A stretch of 43,678 nucleotides of DNA from positions 1 through 43,678 of the forward strand of contig NZ_WJBG01000050.1 in the NCBI RefSeq assembly GCF_009709555.1, given 5' to 3'. Shown here one piece after another: positions 26,994 to 35,422 of this stretch. The translations under genes and the position numbers were made by a program. The notes below the pieces were generated by a model. It did not search any database. It saw nothing but the letters and a program-made list of their open reading frames with translations, and was not told where the DNA came from. Numbering within the stretch: the first letter of the stretch is position 1; each line of letters begins with the position of its first letter. Origin of the DNA: Streptomyces blattellae. GTDB taxonomy: Bacteria > Actinomycetota > Actinomycetes > Streptomycetales > Streptomycetaceae.

Positions 26994-27237
26994 CGTTGCC
27001 GTCCTCCGGTCGCGGGATGTACTTCAGCATCACGGCGGGGAGCCGAATGATCGTCTCGTGATCCGGCACGTCCGTGCTGTGACCGGGGATGGAGCCGATC
27101 TCCTGACACGCCTTCACCTCATCCTCGGTGGCCCTGTAGGACTGGATCAGCAAGTCTCCCGTCTCCTCGTCCAACCAAATGGTCGGCGAGTCGTCCACGG
27201 GCGTGTTCGGGATGATCCCGAGGAACCTGAGCTTCAT
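26974..27237 (-). CDS. 87-aa hypothetical protein heading the element's regulatory operon
   Basis: This small acidic protein (MKLRFLGIIPNTPVDDSPTI…) has an ATG and a purine-rich ribosome site (GGGAGAGGGCAGGC). It has no signal peptide or membrane span. The middle part (WLDEETGDLLIQSYRATEDEV) suggests a compact beta fold. The family is not named here, but small proteins of this kind regularly precede DUF6879/XRE pairs. Its 3' end overlaps the DUF6879 start. The direct-repeat operator candidate is 24 bp upstream of its start. Confidence 0.75.
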   Translation of the reverse strand: MKLRFLGIIPNTPVDDSPTIWLDEETGDLLIQSYRATEDEVKACQEIGSIPGHSTDVPDHETIIRLPAVMLKYIPRPEDGNGEVPRT

Positions 27238-27261
27238 GCCTGCCCTCTCCCTGTGTCGATC

Positions 27262-27278
27262 CGATTGCGGCCGATTGC
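27262..27278 (-). promoter_or_regulatory. Direct-repeat operator ahead of the 87-aa/DUF6879/XRE operon
   Basis: CGATTGC occurs at 27262-27268 and 27272-27278 with a 3-nt gap, the same arrangement as at 25590-25606. Here it is only 24 bp from the start codon, so binding would overlap the transcription start region and probably repress. Confidence 0.55.
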
Positions 27279-27336
27279 TTGACCTTCAGCCGCCAGGGCG
27301 AGCCGGTCAAGACCGCCTGTTCGGCCAACAGGGAAA

Positions 27337-27375
27337 GCCCCCGACGACCACCCAGCGCGGGCAGCCGTCGGGGGC
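27337..27375 (-). terminator. Terminator of the integrase gene
   Basis: GCCCCCGACG (27337-27346) and CGTCGGGGGC (27366-27375) are perfect 10-bp arms. Reading leftward the second arm is followed by TTTCCCTG. It isolates the integrase from the downstream cargo operon. The ~270 bp between it and the integrase stop hold no credible gene. Confidence 0.7.
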
Positions 27376-27648
27376 AGGGGTCGGAGGTGCCCTGGACAGC
27401 AGACCATGCCCATGACGGCCGGAATGTGCCGCGAGGGGCACGCCCCTCGTAGACCACGGGGGCAGGGTCCGGAGTAGCCGCTCCGTTCGGGTTGCCGTTC
27501 GCTGGGCTGGGCTCTTCGCTCGCGACACCTGACACCCTCCTAACCGGGTCTTGAGAGGCGTAGACGCCCTCACTCGGAGACTGGTGAGCAGATTGCCTAC
27601 CGGAGAAGAGAGCATGGCCGGGCCCGAAGGCCCAGCCTTGCTCCGAAC

Positions 27649-29307
27649 TCACTTCTCGGTCGCTGTGTCCTTCTTCGAAAGCCAGTCGAACTCAAGCCGT
27701 TCCAAGATCGGGGTGTGATCCCCCTGCCGTGCGGCGGGCTTGACCGTGATGCCCTTCTTTCCAAGGGCGCACTTCAGGAGCATCCGCTTGTCCGCCATGT
27801 CCGCCGCGTCCCATGCCTCACGCAGGGTGGCAACCTGGGTAAGCGGCGATAGGTCTGCCTCCGCGTCCAACGCCTCAAGCGTCGCGGTGGTGCTCTCGAT
27901 GACGGCGCGCTGCCCTTCGCTCAGTTCCTCGAAGCGCTCTTCGTCCATCTTCCCGTACACGTAGAAGTCGTCTTCGAGCTTCTTCACGCGACGCTGGGCC
28001 GCCTCAAGGGCCTTCTGGGCCTCGTCCTTCTTCGCCTGCGTTTCGGGGTCCGCGAAGGCGAGCCACCGGCGGGCTATCTCGATGACCACCGGGTCACCGG
28101 GCTCAAGGGCTGTGATGTGGTGGATCCAAGCCTGTCCGACCGCGTGGTCGATGCGGTCGGCGAGTGTCACCACTCCCTCGCAGATCGACTTGCCCCGCGT
28201 CTGCCGGACCTCGCACCGGTAGCGTCCGCCACGATGGCTCATCGAGCCGCCACACGGTTCAAGCTCGCCCGTGCCCTTCTTGTCCCGCAGCCGCCCGCAT
28301 CGGTAGCTTCCCGTCCCCAGGTACTTCGCTTCCGGCTTCCCCTTCGCCCACCGGTCATCGGTCCGTTCTGCGATGAGGGCCTTGATCTTGAACCACTCGC
28401 CGGGCGTCACAACCCCCTTGCCACACATGACGACTTCGCCCTTCTCGTTGCGCAGGGGCTCGCCGTACCCTTCCCAACTGTCCAAGGGGTTGCCGTGCTC
28501 GTCCGTCTTGCGCCGCCGGACCGGGACCATGCCCGCGAAGAGAGGGGACTGAGCCAGCTTGCTCACCGCCGTGGGCGACCAGGTGGCACCGCTCCGGGTC
28601 CGGTACCCCTCCTCATTGAGTTGGTGGGCCGTGTCCTTGGTCGTCTTCTTGTCGAGCAAGAGATCCGCCAGCCTGCGAGCTGTGCCGTACTCGTCGGGAT
28701 GGGGTTCGACCTTGCCGCTTCCAGGGGCGCTGTAGAGCCCGAACGGTGGCCTGCCCGTTCCTCTTCGACCTTCCGCCTTGTGCGAGTCATGGCCGATCTT
28801 CACGCGCTTCGCTATGTCCTTCGCTTCCTCCCTGGCGCGTTCGCTCAGGATCGCGAAGACCATGCGGCCGCCCTGTGATGAGTCCAGCCCCTCGGAAACG
28901 GAAACGAGCCGCGATTGCCGACGGTCGAACTCGTCGAGCATCCGGCCCACCGCCCCCATGCCGCGCCGGTCGAAGCGGTCCGTCTTCCACACGCCGAGCG
29001 TCTTGGACTTGCCGTCCATGATCGCTTGTGTGGCCTTCTCGAACTCCCTGCGCCGCACGTAGGTCTTGGAGGCCGAGAGTTGTTCAAACCAGACGTGCCG
29101 GATCTGAAGCCCGTTCGCCTGCGCCCAGCGCACCACGTCTCGCAGATGCCCCCGCAGCGTGGCCAGGTCTTCCTTTTTGTTACTCCGCCGCAGGTAGGCA
29201 TCCATGAGGCCGGACGGTTCCGCCGTAGCAGGCTTGTCCAATCCCAGGGTCTCCAGTTCCTCAGGGCCGAGCCCCAACCCGACGAGCGTCGCGTGATCCT
29301 CGCGCAC
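27649..29307 (-). CDS. int: Large serine recombinase (integrase)
   Basis: This protein of about 552 residues has the large serine integrase layout. An N-terminal resolvase domain carries the catalytic Ser in AYLRRSNKKEDL and active-site Arg residues in WKTDRFDRRGMGAVGRMLDE and ILSERAREEAKDIAKRV. A recombinase domain follows (…RGTGRPPFGLY…), then a zinc ribbon (YRCGRLRD…EPCGG…YRCEVR…SICEG), a coiled coil (…AQKALEAAQRRVKKLEDDF…) and a tail. It recombines attP with attB through a 2-bp crossover. The GTG at 29307 is chosen because GAGGGGG lies 5 nt upstream. Its start is 61 bp from the right junction core, the usual int-next-to-attP layout. No recombination directionality factor is evident. Confidence 0.93.
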   Translation of the reverse strand: MREDHATLVGLGLGPEELETLGLDKPATAEPSGLMDAYLRRSNKKEDLATLRGHLRDVVRWAQANGLQIRHVWFEQLSASKTYVRRREFEKATQAIMDGKSKTLGVWKTDRFDRRGMGAVGRMLDEFDRRQSRLVSVSEGLDSSQGGRMVFAILSERAREEAKDIAKRVKIGHDSHKAEGRRGTGRPPFGLYSAPGSGKVEPHPDEYGTARRLADLLLDKKTTKDTAHQLNEEGYRTRSGATWSPTAVSKLAQSPLFAGMVPVRRRKTDEHGNPLDSWEGYGEPLRNEKGEVVMCGKGVVTPGEWFKIKALIAERTDDRWAKGKPEAKYLGTGSYRCGRLRDKKGTGELEPCGGSMSHRGGRYRCEVRQTRGKSICEGVVTLADRIDHAVGQAWIHHITALEPGDPVVIEIARRWLAFADPETQAKKDEAQKALEAAQRRVKKLEDDFYVYGKMDEERFEELSEGQRAVIESTTATLEALDAEADLSPLTQVATLREAWDAADMADKRMLLKCALGKKGITVKPAARQGDHTPILERLEFDWLSKKDTATEK

Positions 29308-29354
29308 CACAACCCCCTCTGTTCTCAGGGGAAATGGTACGGAAGTGATGGACC

Positions 29355-30164
29355 TTAGGCAGCCACTTTCTCGAAGTGGGGCACGACCCACTCACGGTCC
29401 ACGGAGTACCGGGCGAAGCCCCCGCCGAGCTGGTCATAGATCCCGCCCCGGGCCATCCGCTCGCAGGTGTCGGCGGCCATCTGCAGCGCGCCCTCCGACC
29501 CGGTGCGGGCCGAATGCCGCAGCAGGAACTCGATGACCATGGAGGGCGGAAACTTCGGCGCACCGCCGAACCCGCCGCGCCCGGCGTCGTACTCCCGCGT
29601 CAGCCCGAGCAGCGCCTGCGCGAGCTCCTCCTCCCCCGGCGCCTCAGGGCCGCCGTAGGAAATCTCCCGCCCGGCGAGATCCCGCACGATCTTCCCCGCG
29701 ACCTCGGCCACCTCCTCCCGCCGGTCCGCCCACGCGCCGCGCACCCCCTCCAGCACCTGCCGGAACGACGGCATCCCGTGCCGCGGCGCCGGCGGGAAGT
29801 AGGTTCCGAAGTAGAACGGCTCCGCATCCGGCGTGAGAAACACGGTCATGGGCCACCCGCCCTGCCCCGTGGCCGCCTGGACCGCCTCCATGTAGACGGC
29901 GTCCACGTCGGGGCGTTCCTCGCGGTCGACCTTGATGTTGACGAAATGGGCATTGAGATAGTCGGCGGTGGTCTGGTCCTCGAAGGACTCGTGCGCCATG
30001 ACATGGCACCAGTGGCAGCTGCTGTAGCCGACACTCAGCAGGACCGGTTTGCCGCTCTTCCTGGCCTCGTCGAAGGCCTCGGCCGACCAGGGCCGCCAGT
30101 CGACGGGGTTCTCGGCGTGCTGGAGGAGGTAGGGGGACGTCTCTTGGGCCAGTCGGTTGGGCAT
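29355..30164 (-). pseudogene. Stranded native 5' half of the DUF255 gene
   Basis: This 269-codon fragment begins [20 protein letters not shown], with the same ribosome-site region as the rebuilt copy. It contains the CHWCHVM motif and the family-typical [12 protein letters not shown] and [12 protein letters not shown]. At the element junction it changes to VAA and a TAA at 29355-29357. It lost the C-terminal ~410 residues when the element inserted. If expressed, it would be a free thioredoxin-like domain with part of the toroid. Confidence 0.88.
29368..29381. other. Right attachment junction (attR)
   Basis: This is the second copy of TTCTCGAAGTGGGG. To the right is the native DUF255 5' half; to the left is element DNA leading to the integrase start. 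In the minus direction it reads through the codons for HFEK. Confidence 0.72.
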
Positions 30165-30299
30165 ACCTCCATCCTGCCGCAGTACCCGGGGAACGCCGGA
30201 CAGCACACAACCTGAGCTTGATCTCCCGGCCCCCTCCCCAGGGAGCCCGGTCCGCAGCACACTTGGTCACGAACCATTGCTGTCGGAGGGGGACATGAC

Positions 30300-33200
30300 A
30301 TGCGGGACAGCCATCGGGCGGAAGCCGAGCGGCTGTTGGCCAGGGCCGTGGAGGAAGAGGTACGGCGGTCGGGTGGTCGTACCGATGGTCAGGTGCTGCT
30401 GACGCGGGCGCGTGCGGCGCTGGATGCCATGGCGCAGAAGGCCGCGGAGGAGTACGAGGCCTATACGCGTGCGCTGGACGAGGCGGAGGCCGGGCAGATC
30501 GGGTTCGGCCAGCGGTACGCGCGGGAGGGCGGCGGTACGCCGCTGATGGTGGCCGGGGTCGCCGCGGTCGCCGCCGCGGTGGCCGACCTGGCGCTCGGCA
30601 CCGACACGGGGACCGCGGTGGGCGCGGGCGTGGCCGTGGGGGTCGTCGGCGCGGCGGCCACCGTCGTGAAGGTCGCCGGGTCGCATCTGCCCGCCGCCCA
30701 TCGTCGCGCCGGTGAGGTCGCTCAGCCCGGCGGGCCCGAGCAGCTGCGGCTGCAGTGGCTGACGGCGCTGGAGGTGCGCGGTATCCGCCCGTGGCTCGAT
30801 CAGCAGCGGGTGATCACCGCGTCCACGGGCCCGAAGAAGAAGGGGCCGCAGCTGCGCGGCACGGACAAGAGCGCGGCGGCGCGCGGGCGGAGCGTGCTGG
30901 AGCAGTCCTTCGGTCAACTGCCGGAGCCGGAGGGCCCGTTCGCCGGGCGGCGGGCGGAGATGGCGCGGATCCGGCAGTGGGTGCAGGCGGCTCGCGCGAG
31001 TACGCAGACCCGGCCGACGGTGGTCGTGCTGTACGGGACGCCCGGCAGCGGCCGCACCGCCCTCGCCATCCGCGCGGCACACGACCTGAAGGACCAGTTC
31101 CGCGGGGCGTGCGTGGTGGATCTGCGGGGCGACAGCCGGGAGGAGCCCCCGCTGTCCACCCGGGACGCCCTGCTGCACCTCCTCAATCGTCTCGGCGCCC
31201 CGCGCGAGCAGCTGCTGTTCCGCGAGCGCTCCTCAGCCGACCAGCACCTCAAGCGGCTGACCGAGCTGTACCACCAGCATCTGACGGGCCTGCCCGTCAC
31301 CGTCGTACTCGATGACGCCTCGGACGCCGAACAGGTCCGCACGCTGGTCCCGGAACGCTCCGACAGCCTGGTCCTGGTCACCGCCCGCACCTCCCTCGAC
31401 CTGCCCGCGGACCTTCCGGCCTGGGTGCATCAGCTGCCGGTGGAGGCGCTGGACGCGGCGGGCGCGGAGGAATTGCTGGGCGCGACGGCGCAGGACGCGT
31501 CGGGTCCGTACGACGCCGAAGCCACCGACGAAGTCCGGGAGTTGTGCGGCGGGCTGCCGCTCGCGCTGCGGATCGCGGGCTCCTCGCTCGGCCCGCGCTC
31601 ACCGCGCCGGCTGGCGGCGGACCTGGGGGCGTACGGCCCGGTGGAACCGGTCGAGCGCGTGCTGTGGCTGCGCTACACCGACCAGCCCGAGACGGCACGC
31701 CGGCTGCTGCGCCGGCTGGCGCTGGCGGGCCGGGCCTCGCTGGGCGCGGCGGCGGCCGCGGCGCTGCTGGCCACGGACGAGGCGGAGGCGACCCGGCACC
31801 TGGTCACGCTCTCCGACGCGGGCCTCATCGACCATGTACGCGGCAACCGCTACCGCCTGCACGACCTGGTCCGCGCCTTCGCCCATGCCCGGCTCCTGGA
31901 CGAGGAGGAACCCGCGGAGCGCACGGCGGCACAGGAACGGCTGATCGCGAACTACGCCGACCTCGCCGACTCGGTGCTGCGCCTGGTCGACGGCAACATG
32001 TCGACCCGCTCGGACCGTTTCAGCCCGCACGGTTTCACCTCCCTCGACGAGGCGCTGCGCTGGCTGGACGACGAGTCGAGCTTCATCACGGCGGCGCTGC
32101 GGCACGCGGAGGGCGTCAACCAGGCCGCGGTGCTCAATCTGCTGGGCGCCCTGTGCGACTACTGCCTGCTGCGCGGCGACCTCTACCGCCTGGGCGAGAT
32201 CAGCGAGCTGGCACAGGCTGTCGACCAGGGCCTGCTGGTCCGCTCGGTGCAGTGGCGTACGGGTATCGCGGCCCGTCATCTGGGCGAACTCGACAAGGCG
32301 CGCACCACCCTCGCCTCAGTCGTCGACCTGTACATGGAGGCGCATCACGACGCGGGCGCGGCCCGCGCCCTGTGCTCCCTGGGCATCACCCTGCACCACC
32401 AGGGCAACCTCATCGAGGCCGCGGCCAAGCTCCAGGAGGCCCTGGATCTCCAGGCCTCTCCCGAACTGGCGACGGACCGGGCGTGGACGATGCACGCGCT
32501 GGCGGCGGTGGAACGGGACCGGGCACATCTGTCCCAGGCCATGGAGCTGCTGAACGAATCCCTCGTCCTGCACCGCGCCGGCGAGTCGGTGCACGGCGAG
32601 GCGTGGGCCCACTTCCAGCTCGGCCAGCTGGCGCTGCGCATGGGCGACGTACCGCGCGCGGAGTCGGAACTGCGCACGGCCCTGGATCTCTACGGCCGCA
32701 CCCGCGACGCCCGCGGCGAGGCCTGGGCCCTGACCCAGCTGGCCCGCGCCCGTCTCGTCGCCGGCGACCCGTCGCAGGCGGTGGACCGTCTCCGCCAGGC
32801 GGCGGCCCGGCACCGGGACAACGAGGACGCCCGGGGCGAGGCCTGGTCGGTGTACTACCTCGGCCAGGCCCTGGAGGAGACCGGCAACCTGGACCTCGCG
32901 GTCCGCGAACTGGAGCGCTCCCGGACGATGTTCTCCCGGATGCGGGACGTGTACGGGCTCGCCTGCGCCCGGCACCACTCGGCGCGGGCCACCCGGGATC
33001 AGCGGGCCGCGCAGACCGGGTCGCTCAGGAACTCGGGGTTCGCCCGTCAGCTGCTGGTGGACGCCCGCGCCGACTTCCAGCGCATCGGCGTGGCACACGG
33101 GGAGGCGTGGACCTGCCTGGAGCTGGCGGTGGTGGACGCGGGCAACACCCGTACCCAGCAGGCGCTGGCCCTGTGCGACGAGGCGGCGGGTCTGTTCACG

Positions 33201-33500
33201 TCGTACGGCGACCGCCGCGGCGAGGACTGGGCCCGCTTCCTGCGCTGCACGCTGCTGCCGTACGCCGCCCCAGGGGGTGTCGAGATCGGCACCGCGGTGG
33301 CTCAGGAGGAGCTGGCGCAGTTGTCGCGGTCGGGGCATACCGCGCGGGACGAGAAGCTCGACGACTACGTCGAGGCGTACGCCCTGCTGCTGGAGCGGGG
33401 TGTGAACCTCGAAGCGGGCTGGCAGGCCTGGCGGCTGGGCATGGTGCCGGGCAGGCACGCGCGGGAGGTGATGGGGGTGTCCGTGGCAGCGCCCCAGTAA
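30300..33500 (+). CDS. Membrane-linked STAND NTPase with TPR repeats
   Basis: This 1,066-residue protein has a ~75-residue helical N-terminus, then two Ala/Val/Gly-rich hydrophobic segments (about 80-125) that could insert in the membrane. An NB-ARC-like NTPase follows with Walker A YGTPGSGRTALA (about 245), Walker B VTVVLDDAS (about 333), a GLPLALRIAGSSLG motif (about 420), and a winged helix ending in YRLHDLVRAFAH. The C-terminal half is a run of TPRs (…EAWAHFQLGQLALRMGD…, …GEAWALTQLARARL…). STAND proteins switch between ADP and ATP states on sensing a ligand through the repeats, in regulation or defence. The ATG at 30300 has GGAGG 9-10 nt upstream. It diverges from the stranded DUF255 fragment. 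The ligand and output are unknown; no separate effector domain is seen. Confidence 0.85.
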   Translation: MRDSHRAEAERLLARAVEEEVRRSGGRTDGQVLLTRARAALDAMAQKAAEEYEAYTRALDEAEAGQIGFGQRYAREGGGTPLMVAGVAAVAAAVADLALGTDTGTAVGAGVAVGVVGAAATVVKVAGSHLPAAHRRAGEVAQPGGPEQLRLQWLTALEVRGIRPWLDQQRVITASTGPKKKGPQLRGTDKSAAARGRSVLEQSFGQLPEPEGPFAGRRAEMARIRQWVQAARASTQTRPTVVVLYGTPGSGRTALAIRAAHDLKDQFRGACVVDLRGDSREEPPLSTRDALLHLLNRLGAPREQLLFRERSSADQHLKRLTELYHQHLTGLPVTVVLDDASDAEQVRTLVPERSDSLVLVTARTSLDLPADLPAWVHQLPVEALDAAGAEELLGATAQDASGPYDAEATDEVRELCGGLPLALRIAGSSLGPRSPRRLAADLGAYGPVEPVERVLWLRYTDQPETARRLLRRLALAGRASLGAAAAAALLATDEAEATRHLVTLSDAGLIDHVRGNRYRLHDLVRAFAHARLLDEEEPAERTAAQERLIANYADLADSVLRLVDGNMSTRSDRFSPHGFTSLDEALRWLDDESSFITAALRHAEGVNQAAVLNLLGALCDYCLLRGDLYRLGEISELAQAVDQGLLVRSVQWRTGIAARHLGELDKARTTLASVVDLYMEAHHDAGAARALCSLGITLHHQGNLIEAAAKLQEALDLQASPELATDRAWTMHALAAVERDRAHLSQAMELLNESLVLHRAGESVHGEAWAHFQLGQLALRMGDVPRAESELRTALDLYGRTRDARGEAWALTQLARARLVAGDPSQAVDRLRQAAARHRDNEDARGEAWSVYYLGQALEETGNLDLAVRELERSRTMFSRMRDVYGLACARHHSARATRDQRAAQTGSLRNSGFARQLLVDARADFQRIGVAHGEAWTCLELAVVDAGNTRTQQALALCDEAAGLFTSYGDRRGEDWARFLRCTLLPYAAPGGVEIGTAVAQEELAQLSRSGHTARDEKLDDYVEAYALLLERGVNLEAGWQAWRLGMVPGRHAREVMGVSVAAPQ

Positions 33501-33534
33501 GGCGCCCCGCCAGGGCGTGCCCTCGTGGGGCGCC
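33501..33534. terminator. Bidirectional terminator after the STAND gene
   Basis: GGCGCCCC (33501-33508) pairs with GGGGCGCC (33527-33534), and an inner AGGGC/GCCCT stem extends it. It starts right at the stop of the STAND gene and lies 31 bp past the end of the leftward 88-aa gene. Confidence 0.75.
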
Positions 33535-33564
33535 ACTCCAGCGGAGCCCTCCCCGCTCGTGACC

Positions 33565-33831
33565 TCAGCCCTGCTGCTTGGCCTTGGACCCCGAGGAGGC
33601 GGCGCTCTCCGGGGAGGCCCCCGGGGCCCCCGCCTCCTCCGACTCCTTGAAGTCGACCTTGCCCATGTGGCGGTTCATGGACTTCATCAGGGCCCACACC
33701 GCCACCGCCATCGCCGCGAAGACGATGAACCCGAGGACGCCGGGTGTGACCCTGTCCTCGTCCACCTCCTGGGCGGCGAAGGTGGCGAGCTGTGTCATTG
33801 CCAGGCTTGCGCTTGCGCTCATGTCAGGCAT
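33565..33831 (-). CDS. Small membrane protein downstream of mca
   Basis: This protein of 85-88 residues has one membrane span (VLGFIVFAAMAVAVWALMK, about 33-51), a short outer or inner acidic N-part and a C-terminal tail rich in Ser, Ala, Gly and Lys. The ATG at 33831 overlaps the mca stop by 8 nt; the ATG at 33822 starts 1 nt after it. Either way translation is coupled to mca. The family function is unknown to me. Confidence 0.78.
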   Translation of the reverse strand: MPDMSASASLAMTQLATFAAQEVDEDRVTPGVLGFIVFAAMAVAVWALMKSMNRHMGKVDFKESEEAGAPGASPESAASSGSKAKQQG

Positions 33832-34705
33832 TGTCGCGGATGCCCGCGAAGAGGTCGTCCTCGGGGAGGGAGGTATCGACGAGGGACTTCGCCAGCTCGT
33901 ACTCCTCCGTCGGCCAGACCTCCTTCTGGAACTCCAGCGGCACCTTGAACCAGCCGCCGTCGGGATCGATCTGCGTGGCGTGCGCGATCAGCGCCTTGTC
34001 ACGGATCTCGAAGAAGTCGCCGCACGGGACGTGCGTGGTGATCGTGCGCTGCTTCATACCGAACTCGTCCCAGCGCTTGAGCCAGTCCCCGTATGGGGAC
34101 TCCATGCCGCGGTCGAGCATGGCCTGGTGCAGGGCCTCGGTGCGGGGGCGGTTGAAGCCCTGGTTGTAGTAGAGCTTCAGCGGCTGGTACGCCGGTCCGA
34201 ACTCCTGCTCCGGGTACTTCTCGGTGTCCGCCGCATCCTCGAACGCCACCATCGAGATCTTGTAGGTCATGATGTGGTCGGGGTGCGGATAGCCGCCGTT
34301 CTCGTCGTACGTCGTGATGACCTGCGGACGGAAGCGACGGATCTGCTTCACCAGCTCACCGGCCGCCTTGTCGACGTCCTCCAGGGCGAAGCAGCCCTCG
34401 GGGAGGGGCGGCAGCGGGTCGCCCTCGGGCAGGCCGGAGTCGACGAAGCCGAGCCACTCCTGCTTCACGCCGAGGATCTCGCGGGCCTCGTCCATCTCCT
34501 TCTTGCGTACCTCGTGGATGTGCTCCTCGATGTACTTGTCCCCCTGGAGCTTCGGATTGAGGATGGAGCCGCGCTCCCCGCCCGTGCAGGTCACGACCAG
34601 CACGTCCACCCCCTCGGACACGTACTTCGCCATGGTGGCCGCGCCCTTGCTCGACTCGTCGTCGGGGTGGGCGTGGACGGCCATCAGTCGCAACTGGTCA
34701 GTCAA
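33824..34705 (-). CDS. mca: Mycothiol S-conjugate amidase
   Basis: This 293-residue zinc-dependent hydrolase of the LmbE/MshB fold cleaves mycothiol S-conjugates of electrophiles and antibiotics, so that the mercapturic acid can be exported. The metal motif AVHAHPDDESSKGAAT is near the N-terminus, with NGGYPHPDHIMTY near residue 140. The QEWLGFVDSGLPEGDPLPPLP stretch and full length match Mca rather than the deacetylase MshB. It starts with TTG at 34705 with GAGGA 9 nt upstream. A small membrane protein follows in the same unit. Its presence is typical of mycothiol-using actinobacteria. Confidence 0.92.
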   Translation of the reverse strand: MTDQLRLMAVHAHPDDESSKGAATMAKYVSEGVDVLVVTCTGGERGSILNPKLQGDKYIEEHIHEVRKKEMDEAREILGVKQEWLGFVDSGLPEGDPLPPLPEGCFALEDVDKAAGELVKQIRRFRPQVITTYDENGGYPHPDHIMTYKISMVAFEDAADTEKYPEQEFGPAYQPLKLYYNQGFNRPRTEALHQAMLDRGMESPYGDWLKRWDEFGMKQRTITTHVPCGDFFEIRDKALIAHATQIDPDGGWFKVPLEFQKEVWPTEEYELAKSLVDTSLPEDDLFAGIRDNA

Positions 34706-34761
34706 GACTCAATCCTCAAGTCATGTCGGCGCCCTGTGTGTGAGGCGCGATCGGCGGCTTC

Positions 34762-34767
34762 TATAGT
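34762..34767 (+). promoter_or_regulatory. Candidate -10 for the DUF4307 gene
   Basis: TATAGT lies 88 bp upstream of the DUF4307 ATG in the divergent gap with mca. No good -35 is seen at the right distance. Confidence 0.35.
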
Positions 34768-34855
34768 GACCGAATCGGGGGGCGAAAAATTCCGGGGCCC
34801 TGTCCCGGCGCCCCGTGCGGGACTCTTGTCCCGTCCCCTGCCGGAGAGGACGATC

Positions 34856-35254
34856 ATGAGTACGGCGAGCACGCGGCTGCCCGAGGGCCGTTACGGCCGC
34901 TCCTCGGACGAGCGTGCCGACAGCAGGCTGAGGATCGCCGCCATCGTGCTCGGGGCGGTGCTGGTCGCCGTGATCGGGTATTTCGCCTACTACTACATCG
35001 GCCAGAACAAGATCAGCGCTGAAGTGATCGAGTTCGAGCACACGAAGAACACGGTGCAGGTGCATCTGGAGGTCCGCAAGGACGCCGGCGCCAGCGGCTA
35101 CTGCACGGTGCGCTCCCAGGCGGAGAACGGCGCCGAGGTCGGCCGGAAGGACTTCCACTTCGACGGGGACGCCACACGCATCGACAAGGTCGTCACGCTC
35201 CGCACCACCTCGCCGGGCACCACGGCGGAGCTGCTGGGCTGCCACGCCGACTGA
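34856..35254 (+). CDS. DUF4307 membrane-anchored protein
   Basis: This 132-residue protein has a short basic cytoplasmic N-terminus (LPEGRYGRSSDERADSRLR), one membrane span (IAAIVLGAVLVAVIGYFAYYY, about 28-48) and an extracellular beta-sandwich-like domain with two Cys residues (GYCTVRSQ… and …LGCHAD) that could form a disulfide. This is the actinobacterial DUF4307 layout; the function is unknown. The ATG at 34856 follows a GGAGAGGA ribosome site. It sits between mca and greA. Confidence 0.85.
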   Translation: MSTASTRLPEGRYGRSSDERADSRLRIAAIVLGAVLVAVIGYFAYYYIGQNKISAEVIEFEHTKNTVQVHLEVRKDAGASGYCTVRSQAENGAEVGRKDFHFDGDATRIDKVVTLRTTSPGTTAELLGCHAD

Positions 35255-35422
35255 CGTCAGCCGGAATACGTAGCGGCTGACCTGCGTTGACGTGAATCTG
35301 ATGGCTTATGTCCTCCCCCTTCCGCCGCTGAATTGTTAGGCTCGTGGTTTCGCCCATCCGTGAAGGAACATTCTTCTGGGTAGGGCGATGCTTTGTATTC
35401 CCAGTACCGACGAGGAGCACCT

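Larger units (their letters stand above)
24171..29381 (-). mobile_element. ~5.2 kb serine-integrase element inserted in the DUF255 gene
   Basis: The element is bounded by a 14-bp identity (TTCTCGAAGTGGGG) at 24171-24184 and 29368-29381, both within the HFEK codons of two DUF255 copies. It holds a large serine integrase next to the right junction, then a leftward cargo set (87-aa protein, DUF6879, XRE-DUF5753, 66-aa CxxC protein, DUF7848) and a replacement 5' half of the target gene. No replication, transfer or excisionase gene is recognised. Its base composition appears less GC-rich than its flanks. Confidence 0.8.

Noticed and set aside
27119..27652. 177-codon leftward frame between the integrase and the 87-aa gene
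   Set aside because: It overlaps the 87-aa gene out of frame, crosses the integrase terminator and has no ribosome site or domain.
22937..30164. Simple tandem duplication of the DUF255 gene
   Set aside because: One copy stops exactly at a 14-bp sequence shared with the other copy, and a serine integrase starts 61 bp from that point. Insertion with gene rebuilding explains this better, although comparison with an empty site is still needed.
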